Shown here: positions 49,709 through 61,940 of the stretch, one piece after another
Numbering within the stretch: position 1 is the stretch's first letter
Layout of the letters: each line of letters opens with the position of its first letter
NCBI GenBank assembly: GCA_030770545.1
Contig: CM061097.1
Location: 4,278,501-4,342,500 of the forward strand
Reading direction: 5' to 3'
Length of the DNA stretch: 64,000 nucleotides
DNA from: Macropodus opercularis
Lineage: Eukaryota; Chordata; Actinopteri; Anabantiformes; Osphronemidae
Made by a program: the position numbers and the translations under genes
The notes under the pieces: model-generated
The model's database searches: none
Told to the model about the DNA's origin: nothing
Seen by the model: the letters and a program-made list of their open reading frames with translations, nothing else

Positions 49709-51064
49709 GTAAGACATTAAAGTGACCGTATGAACCCTTATACAAACACATTAGGGACCTCTTGTCCACCACCATTTGCTAGCACTGTGTTTATTCGTCC
49801 TTGCCTAGAGCCATATCAGTTTTACCAGCTGAGCCTCCCAGAGATGACAGTCCTATAGAAATATGAATTTGTGTGTTTCAGTGTGTGTTGTGTCTGTCTC
49901 TTTGTAGAAAGAAGCAGAAGCTGAGAAATAGTCAAGTAAACAAGACCTGTTTTCAAGGCTCTCAAACCCCCGGTGAGGATTGTTGCCCTGACACTGCCAG
50001 AGCTCTGTCAAAGCTTCACAATACTTTTGGATAAAGACTGACCATCCGGTTCTGTGGCAACAGCACAAAAATAACTCCTGAAATTTCAGGCTACTTGGAA
50101 CCGCGGCCAACCGAGCAGACTTTACACACAGGTCCGCGTACAGGTGTGTCCTTAAGGTGGGATGTTCATTAACGACCTCCTTTATCGTCTACCGAGCGGG
50201 TTGGCGTTCTGCACATCTGCATCTTTCCATTTGACCAGGCGTCGTCCAGAAACCCTTTTCCCCAGCTCTACTGAGACATTACTGAAATTGGAGAAGGGAA
50301 TTTGATATGTAATGAAAATAGCCATCAGTGCAGCGGTAGTCGAGCTCAGCCACTGGAGTAAAAGCGTCTTCAAAGCGTCTTGCGTGTGCACAACGCGGCC
50401 AGAAGCTGTACTAGGTTACTACCGTTTAAGCTACTCGGCTGATTAATGCTCTAACCTGTCACTAGAAGCCAAAAGTGCTGCTGTGGTGTCAGTGCAGAGA
50501 TGATCACTGTTTAACCTGTTCAACAGTGTGAAGGGCATTGATCCGTCTTGCTAGTCTGGCCAGTGCGAGCAACACTACACAATTATTCTGTTAATTTTCT
50601 TTGTCTCTATCTATCCATGGCTCCTTTAACAGGGCAGAAGAAGCCATAATAGGTGTTGAGAAGGGAAATTGCACATAACGGCATCACATTAAATGAGGTG
50701 GCAATAAGAACGAGTAGCAGAGTGAAGATGAAAAATGGATGAAATGGGACGGATCTGAGTTAATAGAGAGCTACTGTACATGACACGAGTCATTTCTGTC
50801 CATTAAAGGAAAACAGTCATCTGTTTAGTAAATGTGCCTGCGCTCATATCGCAGTTTACTTGCAGGTGGCTTCCGCACTCTGCCTCTGTGCATCTGAACA
50901 GATAAGCTCAGGTGCACAAGAACACGCACAAACCCACACACACAGATACTCAAGCAGAATAAAGCGCAATGACAGCTGGCTAAAATTGCACCTATAAATC
51001 ATTTGTCATACTGGTCTAAATTCTATCTGCCAGCCATTCATGCAGTCATATCTGTCTCCATAGC

Positions 51065-51088
51065 CACACACACACACACACACACACG
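51065..51088 (+). repeat. (CA)n microsatellite
   Basis: About 12 perfect CA units. Confidence 0.92.
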
Positions 51089-51429
51089 CATTCATATTGT
51101 AGGATGGATCTGTGGTGATACTGGACCTACCTCACTGACAAATTCTCTCTCACAAACACACAATCCTTTGGCTCCATTTTCAAGCGGCGGCGTAGAGATG
51201 CTTTACTCACCTGCACATTACAGTAGGAACATGCACAGCGGGGAGCAGGAAAGGACCGCGACTAAAGCTGCGCTCGTCTCTTTCTTTATTTTAACGGCGA
51301 CGAGCACCCACACAGTCGCCTTTGTATATATATGTATGTTTATGCTCTCGCTACACTGGACAGCAGCTAAATTTAATGATGTCCACCAGAAGTGTCTTGC
51401 TAAGGGACAGTGGAAGTGATAAACTCTAG

Positions 51430-51570
51430 GAGGTGGATGCTTTGTATAGGCCATCACAGGGCTACATATAGAGGCAAACAACCATTCACAGTCGCACTCA
51501 CAGCTATGGGCAATTCGGAGGCTCCAACTACTGTACCCTGACTGCATGTTTATGGGAGAAAGCCAGAGGA
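51430..51570 (-). mobile_element. Relic of the same teleost interspersed repeat, reverse orientation
   Basis: The segment runs GGCCATCACAGGGCTACATA (near 51450), then AACCATTCACAGTCGCACTC, then GGGCAATTCGGAGGCTCCAA, then CATGTTTATGGGAGAAAGCC. This order matches the reverse complement of the 3' half of the repeat seen at 12290 and 58480 (the CATGT...TGGGAGGAAGCC and ACCATTCACACTCACA words). Divergence is moderate. It overlaps minus-strand open frames, which are therefore not genes. Confidence 0.65.
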
Positions 51571-53829
51571 GCCGGACAGACGGTTCAGAGTAACGCAGAC
51601 TAGACACGTGTTGACGGTCTAAAGTCCACTGATGGCAGCTGTGCTCTGATAAAAGAGTTTTAGCATCTCAGACAGCAGCAGCAGCTCACACGTACGAAAT
51701 GATTTCACATTTATCTGATTTACTCTCAGGCAAGCATCCAAAGTAATCAGATTTACATTCTGAGACATGTGCATTGTCAAAATTCAATTACGTTGTTATC
51801 TTGATTAAGTTTTGAGCAACCATTGACATACGGTAGCACAATAACCACATAAACATGTTACCTCTTCTGCTGGGCTACATTTTAGGTTTACATACAGCTC
51901 TGCAGTTAATGGAGTAAGAATCATCAGGAGCTTTGAAGACACCGATGTCCTCAGGACACATTGGACAATCAGGCCACTTAGTTCCACTAACGTAATTAAA
52001 ACTTCTCTCCCTTCCTAAAAACCCTCAGGATCATTTAATCTCTCTCAGTGTAGCCAAAAGACACAGAGAGAAAGATGCAAAGAAATTACTCATAATGATG
52101 AATTTATTGTGGGGCTCATTGTTTTTCTGAATTGAGTTATACCGATCAACTTGCTGTGTGTTACATAGAGAACTTGTACTTGTGTATATTTTGGTGAAGC
52201 CTTCTTTGGATGTTTTTAGACTTCTGGACTTTGTTCTGTTTTTGTGGGATACAGTATATTCAGATGATGGCTCACGGTTGTTACTAGTCCCCAACAGACT
52301 CACTGCTAATGAGTAATATAAAAATAATGGAGAAGCAGTGGCTAAAATACCCAGAGTGCTGCTGCCTGTACAGTTGCATAATAGTGCATAATACAGCCTG
52401 TGTGTTTTCTTGTCTCACTTTTCCTATAACAAACACGTTCTCATTTCAAACTGTGGGAAATCGGAAGGTGTCATACGTCTTTCCTCTGACATTTGTCATG
52501 GAGAAAAGCGAAGCGATCAGGCCTGGGTGCTTTGGCTGGGGGCCCTGCCATCCATCATGGAGACCGGGTGGTAAATGGCTTATGTAATTCTGTTTCAGAT
52601 GAATGACCATGGAAGGGAGTGCCGCCACTAACATTATTGTGATCTATACAGTAGCAATGAGAGGAGGAAGGAGGAAGGAGGGGTGCCTCTGGGCTCTGAA
52701 CACGAGAATCGCCCAAACTGATTCTCATGTACGTGTGTGAAGTTCAGATTCTAGTACTGTATGACTCCAGCGCCTGCTGTGACCTCACTAATAAACATAT
52801 AGTAGAGTAAAATCATTTATAACCTTGAGTGAATGGCAGAGCTGCTGTATTGGATTGAGTTAGGCTGCGCAGGTGTTCCTAATAAAGTGGTCAGACACTG
52901 CTGAAAGAAAAATTTATGCTTTGCTCCAACTTAATCACAAATGATGCTCTCGGTGGCCCTTGGTGAAACTCGGGCGTGTTGTATGCTCGCGCAGCTTTGC
53001 TTTTGTTAGCGCTTCACCTTGAATTGAATCTGCATCGAGAGGGTACTTGAGCGCCGCTTGCAGAACGAGATGCACCGTCTGTTCCAGTCTGATCCTTGAG
53101 TAATAGACACTTGTGGGTAGTGGCAAAAAAACACTTCTCGCAGACAGAGACTTAACTTGGGTTGAACAGCAAATCACCGTAATGGCTTTGTAATTGCTTT
53201 CATAGTGTACAGCAGAAGTGCATGTGCTCCGGTGCCATATCTCAGAAATGCTAAATCATTCAAGACTGACAATTATCTTACAATAGTTGGATAATTTGAT
53301 CTGCAGCGTAATTAAAACAAACAGCTTAAACTGTATTTTGAACACGGATCCTAAAGAAGAGTGAGTCTGTCTGCAGTTACAGCATCAGGAGTCATATTAG
53401 CAATAACAGGAGCAGAGGCCGAGTCAATTATGCAGCGTTGCACTACAAACGCCTCATCGTGTTCAAGGCCAGAACAGTGATGGGATTCTGTACGTTGGAC
53501 CAGGAAACCTCAAGGTGGGGCTTGAATTAGATCTGCACTGGGGTTAAGGTTTGATGGTGGAACACTGTTTGACTTCCGGTGCTATTTAGTGTCTCAAGTC
53601 TTCTTATTAGACACGCGAATCAAATGAGCCAATCCAGACGTGATCCACTGCTGCTGAATAGCTCAATAGCTTTAATTCAGTCGACAACATTATATTCATC
53701 ACCAAAGCCAATTGTGTGCGCTAGACTTAGAAAAGTAAATGCCTTTTATCTTCCTTCGGATTTAGGGCCGTGTTAGATTTGCAACATGTTTGTGAGACGA
53801 CAAGAACTGAAAAGATGACGATGAAAGAG

Positions 53830-54030
53830 AAATGGAAAATGATGTTGACCTTTCTATTCCCTTTTATTTTTAAGTGGTGTTATCAGGGAAATGGCGCCAT
53901 TTACAGCTTGGAGACGGAGAGGCTCCAAAGGATGATTGACGCGATTGCTCTGCTAATTATCAAGTGTTTCCAATGATTTTATGGCCCAGTAATATTCTTA
54001 TAGAGTCAATAGGTCATTGATTGACAGTGC
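53830..54030. promoter_or_regulatory. Candidate conserved non-coding block
   Basis: The stretch from GGCGCCATTTACAGC through GATGATTGACGCGATTGC, GCTAATTATCAAG and CCAATGATTTTATGG looks strongly constrained: no low complexity, and several distinct factor-like words side by side (TGATTGAC PBX-like, TAATTA homeodomain, TTTATGG HOX/CDX-like). Confidence 0.38.
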
Positions 54031-57000
54031 TTGAGTCAGGCGGAGGTTCTTGTTCTGCTTCATTTACATAGTAGACTTTTTCTTGAATGGCCTGGCTGTG
54101 ATGTCTTAGTTTTGACTACATGTGTAGAACACAGCGGAGTGGATTCATCTACATTTAGATACAGTAGGTGTGTACTGTACATGATGACTGTAAAACAAGG
54201 GTGTTTGTATGGAACACGTGCAACAGCATATCTTTGATTCATGGTAAGATCAATTTAACCTGCATCAACTGAATTGTGAAACATTGTGCCTCCTGAAGAT
54301 ATTGTGACGGCATTTTACAGACGGTGCCGATTCACATCAGTAAGCTCAGCTTGTGTGCTTCGCAGCCAGATCCTTGAGATTCTGTGCAAGATCTGGAGGC
54401 TGAGAGCCGAGGCGGGATTTAGACAACACAGAAGATCTGGGCCTGTGTGTGCAAAGCTTCTAAGAACTGAAGGATCACTCACTCAGGATGTGTGTGAGGT
54501 CACATTACCATGTGAACTTCTGTAAACTTGTACTCTGAGGCAACAAGGTATAGCTGTTTCACAAGGTAATGACTAATTATACTGTGTGTTTTGTATTTGT
54601 ATGCTATGTACCGTACGTGTAGGTTACCTTTATTATTTCTCGCATATTTTTTCTCTCAGTCAATAATCTTCTCCACATGGACACAACCTCAGAGTTTAAG
54701 GATGTGCTTTTGTGTTTTTTCATAAATTCCTTCAGAGATTTGTAAAATCCTTTTTTTCTACCTTTGTTTGAAGGTTTGAAGATTGTTTGAAGGCATTTTA
54801 TTGGCATAAGAACATAAACAATTCATGTTCTTATTGTATTAATATGTAATATTTTACTTTTTTATAAGTAGACAATTGATATATTCATGTGTTTGCTGAT
54901 TTTCAATCGTTATCTGTGTTTCTTTCTATTTGCCATTGGTTTTCTTTCACCTTTGGTTTCAGCAGAGCGTTGTTGGGTTTTTTTTCTCACCTTGTCTCAT
55001 TTTAATCTTCTGGCCTGGGTGTCTGGTGACAGATGGAGTCATGGTGGCATCATTCAGGTAACGATGACTCGGACCGACAGGCCTACTGAGCACATACGGG
55101 GCCAAGGCAGCCTTTCGCATGCGAACGCGTGCGTGCGGCTGCACCTTGTTATTTACATTCCTCATATTAATACAGGAATTACCGTGAAAACGTTCACTGG
55201 TTACAGAGGTTGTTTACTTGTCTGTCATTCATGACATTTGAACATGCAGAGCCGCAGACACGTGGTCTCTTCACACTATTAGTTAGTATACAGTTCACGT
55301 AACACATTTAGCCTTGAGTTCCTGTGCTAATGAAAGAGCCCCGCACTCGTTGCTAAGGTCCCTGTACAATTATGAAACGGACAGAATATCAAGTGTTCTG
55401 TGTATCAGATACTTTGTTTCTTTCCCTCACGTATATTGGAAATGAAAAAAAAAACCTTTTCAGGGTGGAGATGAAAGGTGGTAACTGGAGGCAGAAATAC
55501 GCAAGTCAGTACTAGAATGTAAAACATTTAATTGTATTTGTAGTGCTTATCAAAAAGTGACTCCACTAGACATAGAACCAACATTTTAAATTCCGTTTTG
55601 TTCTACTGCAATGAGAGACTGATTTCTTTCAGCGTCGGTTTCAAAAGAAAAAAATAAACCTTGAATGATTGAAACAGATGCTCTTTACAACATAAATAAG
55701 TTTAGTTCAGGTTTGTTCATCGTCTTTATTTCATGTACAGATTTATTACAGATTGAAATGAATTTACTGCCAACAAGGCTGTGAACATGTGGCATATGGT
55801 TGCAACCTTTTGTAGTGACTACTGAAAACAGGGTCAAATGTCTGAAACACTTTATTTATTAGTTCATTCTATTTTATATGGAGAACCTGTCAAGCTGCCA
55901 GGTAATTGTAATGTTCACTACACTGCTGACATTAACTGTTTAATTAACAAACAATAAAAACGGACGATTGCTTATTAATGATGGTTATTGTTGTTTTAGG
56001 GAAGCTGGTAAAAGTTTTAAAACCTCTGAGGCAGCTACAGGATGAGCGGTGGACCAGCGCAGAGTCACAATAACTTAAACCCTTAATAGTTGCTAATAAT
56101 TAGCTCATATCTATTTTTATTTAGCTCCCAAAGTACGGTCTGCAGTGTCAGTCAAACTGGGCGTGCAGGAGAAAATAAGATATCGAAGCATCACTTTTTA
56201 ACACCAGAACCTATATTCGTGTCCTATACCTTGACTATTGATGAGGTGTTGTCTCCATGTCCTAAATGCTCCTGGTTTGAGAATGGAATGGTCTTCTCTT
56301 TGTGAAATCTGGTCTTGAAAGATGCTGCGACACACGTACATACTTTCTTATTTATAGCACTTCGTTGATATGTAGGTTGGTTATTGAATGAACAGGTTGT
56401 TATATTACACTGTCATTCAGCAAACACTCTTAGAAAAGCTCTATCATCACTATCAATGAAATGTGTTTTGTAATCATTTTGCAGCTCTGGTGATTATTAA
56501 ACAGTAGATCAATAAATATTGTGCATCTGGGTCAACACTTGTGCAGGACTACACCTCGGCAATTGGGTCATATGTCTGCACTGAAAAAGCCAATCAAGAC
56601 ACAGGAAGGCAAAAAAGTTCGAATCAGCGATGAAAGCAACGTCCACCACGTTAATACGATCGTCATCTAGTATCTAGTCACTGATGACAAATCTTTGACG
56701 TCTTTAAAAAGAGCTAAGAATTGAAGTGTCCAGTAACGACTGAGGCATATCCTGCATTTATGCAGGGACGGACACGATCAGGTCATGATCAGGACACGGG
56801 GACAGTGTGTTGGTATTCCACTTGAGTGGAGTTACTGTAGCTGTTAATCAGCTTTTCTCTGTTGAGTCAGATTGCTGTGCCGTCACCGGCCTCATGAGGA
56901 GAGGCCATCTGCTCTGACAGAGCCTACACGATGAGTGTGGGATGATACGGAGCATGCGACGGGTTCCTGGAAGAACCTGGAGAAAGCTGCCGTTTGGCTT

Positions 57001-57539
57001 CAAACCCTAAACGTGTAGAGTTGGAAATAGAACGTGAAGCATAAAGATGGGTAATGTCAAGCTGACGGGAAAAACCTTCACTGACATGTAAATAATTTAA
57101 ATTAGTGTTTTTTTCTTACTTAAGACAGTGTTGGTAGGTATTATTTTAGTTGTGTGTGGAATTCAGCCTTTGTTTACATCCATTTGTGTTGAGAAGTGCC
57201 TGAGAATCATTTTGGAGTTGGAGCAGTTTACTAGCGATTCTCATCTGTTGGATAGGAGACATGTCATGAATATACTTCATCTGTAACACTCCCACCTGAA
57301 GACAAACACCCAACGGCTGTACGTAAAAAAAGTTCCTAATCAACAGTCAAAAAAAAAAACCCAGTTGTAGCCAAGAACAGCTTCATCAGCAGTTCATAGT
57401 GAGAACCCATCTGCTTTGATCTTATAGGACTGACGGGGCGATACAAATACTGATGACTTCTGCGTAGTAAAGATAGTTCACCATATGCTTACAATATGAA
57501 AACACCGTGCTTGGCAAATGTGGTAGAAGAGCATTGCTC

Positions 57540-57790
57540 TGAGATAATAATGAAAAGGGAGGAACTGAAAAAAGACAGAGGCAGTGGGAATCGGAGCGAT
57601 GGGGAAGGAGAAAACGCTGACGGCAACGGAGAGAAAGAAATTGAATGAACGTAGGCAGAGGAGGGAAGATGAAAGCATTAGGATAACGACGGAGGGAGGA
57701 TAGAACAAGGGACAAGAGGTGAGAGAGATGCAGAGTGACAGACAGAATGAAAGGGGGTGAGGGAAACGAGGAATCTAGACTAAAATGGAA
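57540..57790 (+). repeat. Purine-rich, strand-asymmetric tract
   Basis: G and A dominate the plus strand for about 250 bases (GGAGG, GAAGG, GAGAGA words). The two minus-strand Phe/Leu/Ser-rich frames here (57422-57715, 57478-57708) are its by-products. Confidence 0.7.
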
Positions 57791-57959
57791 ACGGATGGAT
57801 GAAGAAATGAGGACTAACAGTGCTGAATTGAGCAGCGGCGAGCTTTTAGAGACCGATCGCCAGCACGTGGATCAAATGCAGGCAGGCGCTAAGCTGGCCT
57901 GAAACAAAAACACAAACGGACAGAGCTAGATAATGAGGAGAAGCAGGAAGAAGAGGTTT

Positions 57960-58260
57960 GTATGCCCATTACCAGCCTGTGATGAAGCATAGTGCCTCAA
58001 TTACACGATTAGCCAGCACACGCGGACTTCGTAACGTTAGCGCGATGCTCAGCCATTGGCCGTCACCGTGACATGATAATAGAACGACGCTGGTCCTTTA
58101 ATTACTCAGAGATCCCCTTTAAACACGCTGCCGTCTGAGCCCCTAATGACTGTGACCAGAACATTGTAATGATTCATTAAGAGGAGTTGCTCCCCTCGAC
58201 TCGGGCCAAGTGGCTTCCTCCTGCCATCGCTCTAATGCTTTCTAGCTCATTGCTCTCATT
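57960..58260. promoter_or_regulatory. Candidate conserved non-coding block
   Basis: About 300 bases with CAATTACACGATTAGCC, CCTTTAATTACTCAGAG, CCCCTAATGACTGTGACC and TGTAATGATTCATTAAGAGG. It is dense in TAAT/ATTA cores yet of balanced composition. A mobile-element relic begins 220 bases later. Confidence 0.38.
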
Positions 58261-58479
58261 AACACAGCGTATGATGTATAGAATATTGTACAACATAACA
58301 CAACAGATGTGGATGAAAGCGTTGGTTGCTACTCTGACGCTGTCCTGCAGACCATGACCTGTGACTGAGCTCGGCTCCAGAATGACTCGATAAGAGGCTC
58401 GAGATGTAAGAGAGCTCGTCTAGGTCTTTATGAGTTGACGCCTGTGTCTGGACGTCCTTAAGTTCCTTAAGACGCGTTG

Positions 58480-58594
58480 TGGGGCACCGTGGTTGAGTGG
58501 TTAGCAGTCACAGCAAGAAGGACCTGGGCTCGACCCTAACCCGCCCAAATGACAGCTGGGATAGGCTCCGTCAAACCTGCACCCCTTAGGATAA
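58480..58594 (+). mobile_element. Internally deleted copy of the same teleost interspersed repeat
   Basis: The head is present (GGGGCACCGTGGTTGAGTGG, TTAGCAGTCACAGCAAGAAG, GACCTGGGCTCGACCC) and fuses directly to the tail (CCGCCCAAATGACAGCTGGG, ATAGGCTCCGTCAAACC, ACCCCTTAGGATAA). The middle several hundred bases of the usual element are missing. The head's GTGGTTGAGTGGTTAGCA and GGGCTCGACCC resemble tRNA A and B boxes, so a SINE-like origin is possible, but no functional tRNA is encoded. Confidence 0.65.
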
Positions 58595-59872
58595 CGCCTC
58601 ACATCTTTTACACCCTGACCACACATTTCAAAAGTCTTAATGAAGAAAAAAAATCTTCCAGGTATGTGACACTTCCTAATATGTCTCCAACAAACAAACA
58701 AACAAACGCATACAGAAATCGACACAGATAGAGGATGTAGCATCTAGTCTTCCTGTATTTTATCTAATCTGTCTACTCATCAAATATTAATTTCCATCCA
58801 TGACTACACATTTTGTTTCATAGTAAGGTCAGTCATTATCTAGTTCCTTCTAAATGACTTGTGTGTACATGTGTAACGAGTTGTTCCTCAGCTGAACGTT
58901 TTAATTGCATTAAATGCAGCAGTCGTATTAGCATATAGAGGACGTCTGTTGGACTTGTTATAAATCACTACAGCCACAATAGGCTCTCTGGGACACAAGG
59001 CTCTTGTGTTTATGAGAAAGTCCTGCGTCGCCCTGCTGTTCCCAGCGCAAATCCTCCTAACCGAGCGTAGTGCGACGCAGTAATAATACAGGAGCAGTTT
59101 GTTTTCTGCACTTAGTTCAGTTAGAAAGGTCACTTTTATAACCGGAGTTAGTGGAAACTTAATAGATTAAAACCCTTGCAGCAACAATGAGTAATAGGAG
59201 TTGAATTCCAGCATTAACTGTATTTGGTACAGGAGATTTACAGCTGGAGGCAAAAGTTTATTAACCTTTCTGTTAAATCTTAGAGGATAAATTAATTCAA
59301 AGACGTAATTCATGCTTCCTGGCTGTCCCCATGCTGTGTGTTGAGCAGGGATGAGGTTTCAGTATGTTGTGGCATCATTACAATTATGGATTGTCTGCTT
59401 GTTTGTCTTCTCCTTTACACACTGTCACGTGAAGTGATTACACCCAGCTGGGGACCCAGGTGGTCTGGCTGGAGTCCCACCTTTCCGCCCCGCTGTCTCT
59501 CTTTTGTGTGTCTGTCCGCGTTCATTTCAGTGCCTTTCTGCAGGTTCGCGCTGTCGGCCTTCTGCTGTTAGAGCCACAGAATATGAAGTAGTGAGACAAA
59601 GACTAGTAGTTTAGTCTTTCTGTGAACTGTGCTGCAAAAGCTAAACCTGCTACTTCAGTGTTAAGCTCCGATATACCAGCAGGTCACTGATACCCATTTA
59701 TCACAGAATGTGATCTATATGTTTTGTAATTTGAGGTTACATTATAAATTAATGAGAGGATTGTTTTAAGTTCTATTTGATCTCACATCATTTCAGGACA
59801 CGGTAACAAAATACAAAGAGCTGTGGTTAGTTCCTCCACAGAGGATCAGATCAGTGTCACTTTGATATATAC

Positions 59873-59890
59873 ACCCCCCCCCCCCCCCCC
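59873..59890 (+). repeat. Poly-C homopolymer
   Basis: Eighteen consecutive C, bounded by ACA on both sides. Such a run can adopt i-motif or, on the other strand, G-quadruplex-like structure. It is also a likely place for sequencing-length error. Confidence 0.85.
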
Positions 59891-60839
59891 ACACAAACTC
59901 TTTTGATTAAATCTGACAGAAGTTGATGTCAGTAATAATGTAATAATGTCCTAATAGCTCCCACTGAAACGATGTCCTTTAAACAGGATATGTTGAAAAC
60001 CTTCCTTTTCCCCCGTTTGAAATATGTTTATTATGATCTTCAGCACTTTCTGTCTTCTCCTCTGACTTAGCCTGTCTCATAAAAATACTTCCCTCCATGA
60101 TGACATTATACAGTTCATCAGTCACAGCCTCGAAGCATCCAACAAGAGTGTGAGTGGAAAATAAATCTTCCCTTGCTTCTTGTCCTTTCCGTACCTTTTT
60201 TTTAAAGAATTGTCCAGTTTCCTGTTTAGTAACAGGAACAACCCCTCACATCTCCAGCAGAACCAGGCTCCGGGTGGGCGTCCATCTGCCTCGACTGGTC
60301 GGGGTTAGTGGAAAGCAGAGAGCGGGAGAGTTTAGGAATAACGATCTGCAATTTTCTGCACAAGCTGAATTTTCTGAGACCTATTTTTGAAAACATTATT
60401 TTTAAATCCTCAAGAAAGCACTTCAATGGAGGATGTGGTGGAGAATGTTAATGATGCTCTATTTTTTTTCTACTGAATTTTAATCGCCCTCTGTCTGTCT
60501 GATTATAGAGAAACAGTTCAAATAAAACCCATCTTCGCCTACACATATTCATTCACGACGCACCGGCAGTCGTACGCACGGGTGAGCAGATTACACATTG
60601 TCTTTGGTTCTCTCGCCTCTGTCTCTGGGACATAAAATGATGGGGGTGGTGGGTTGAGGGGAGGAGAGATGGAGGCAGAGGTCTGGGACACCTTCTGCCA
60701 GTGAGCTGCGTCTGCCAAGACCTTCTCCTGATGGGAGCTCCCTCGGCATGAGGCTTGGCAGCGCTTCTGACTCCACGCTGATTACAAATGAAGACACACG
60801 GTTTCTGTTCTCCTTGCTCATGTTCGTGGTTCCTCTTAA

Positions 60840-61080
60840 AATGTTGTCTTGGTAATAACCGTAATTACTTGTTTAGCATATTGCCACAGCAATAGCTCTT
60901 GATTCAATAGAGGCTCTTCTCAAGCACAGGAGGATCTGTTACGAGCCACCCTAATGCAAACACAAACATTTTGTGAGGAACGCGACTGCAAATTTAACCG
61001 TTTGTTGGTATTAATAATACCATTGGTGTGTGAAGTGGCCTCAGAGTGAACCGCCCAGCGTTTCATAGTTCAGTTATATG
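60840..61080. promoter_or_regulatory. Candidate conserved non-coding block with perfect TAAT palindrome
   Basis: Contains CCGTAATTACTTG, ATTGCCACAGCAATAGC, CCCTAATGCAAAC (octamer-like half) and the palindrome TGGTATTA-A-TAATACCA at 61006-61022. Confidence 0.33.
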
Positions 61081-61689
61081 AATTCCTCTGCGAAGTGTTT
61101 GGGGGAGTCTGTGTGTGAAGCTTGACACTACACCTCACAGTGACATTCACGCCTGGCAGGTGTTCGGTAAAGAAGGAGCAGACATCACATCGGGACTACG
61201 GCAACCGCTGGCAGACGAAAGCTATGACAAGATGAGAATAGATGATGGTGTCATTCGAGCCTGTGTGCTTGGCTAAGTGCAATTTTCATACACATTTTCA
61301 TTTTGCACTAATTATTTACATGCACCGTATTCGTTTAGCCCACACCTTTATTCAAACTTGACATTTAGTAAATAGCCTGGGGACGTTTCAGGATCGCTGA
61401 CCCTGCTGCAGGTGGACGACCTCATAGGATTTTCAGATTTGTCTTTGTGTGAGTCCAGAACTGCAGGACTACGTCTCAGTCCTGTCTGCCTTCAGACTTC
61501 AACTACAGACTCCTGCTATCATCAGAGGTTTGCTGCAGCATGTGCTCAGAGTAGAGCCTCACACTCTCTTTGTGAACGAGTGCAGGCATTTACCAAACCA
61601 GGAACTGTTGGTGGACAGAAAATTCACTCCTCTCTCCTTTGGGCTGAGGAGGAGGCCGCTGTCATCGTCTGGACATGTTAATCAGGAGG

Positions 61690-61940
61690 ACTGGCTCTGC
61701 TGTGGGAGTGGAACTGTTGTGGCTGAGAGGAGGATTCTGGCCAAACTCCTCTCAATCCCAGACAATCCCTCCCACCAAGTACACGGTGTCCTGGCTGCAT
61801 AGAGGACCCGGTTTAGCCAGACACTGATCAATGTCAAGTGCTCCGCAGTGTGTCAGAGCAGATCTCTTCTCCCGGTGGCCGAACACTTTGCAGTGCATCT
61901 CCCGTCCCTCTGCAGGGGGAAGCGGGACAGACACCATCAC
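61690..61940 (+). mobile_element. Possible decayed non-LTR retrotransposon 3' fragment
   Basis: The stretch around GAGGATTCTGGCCAAACTCC and CAGACAATCCCTCCCACC reads AKLLSIPDNPSHQVHGVLAA in frame. This resembles a conserved C-terminal segment of reverse-transcriptase proteins of fish LINEs (leucine pair, then Asp-Asn-Pro-x-His). The continuation is stopped and shifted, so it is a dead fragment. The upstream open frame from 61449 may be part of it. The match is from memory of the motif only. Confidence 0.35.

Noticed and set aside
18222..54445. Similar words at about 18222-18260 and 54409-54445 (GAGGC-GGATTTAGACA, then a GGCCTG-type end)
   Set aside because: The shared core is only about 17 bases plus a loose tail, too short to claim a repeat or paralogous element without a genome search.
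58480..58560. tRNA-like A/B box words
   Set aside because: They belong to the head of an interspersed repeat relic. No cloverleaf can be formed.
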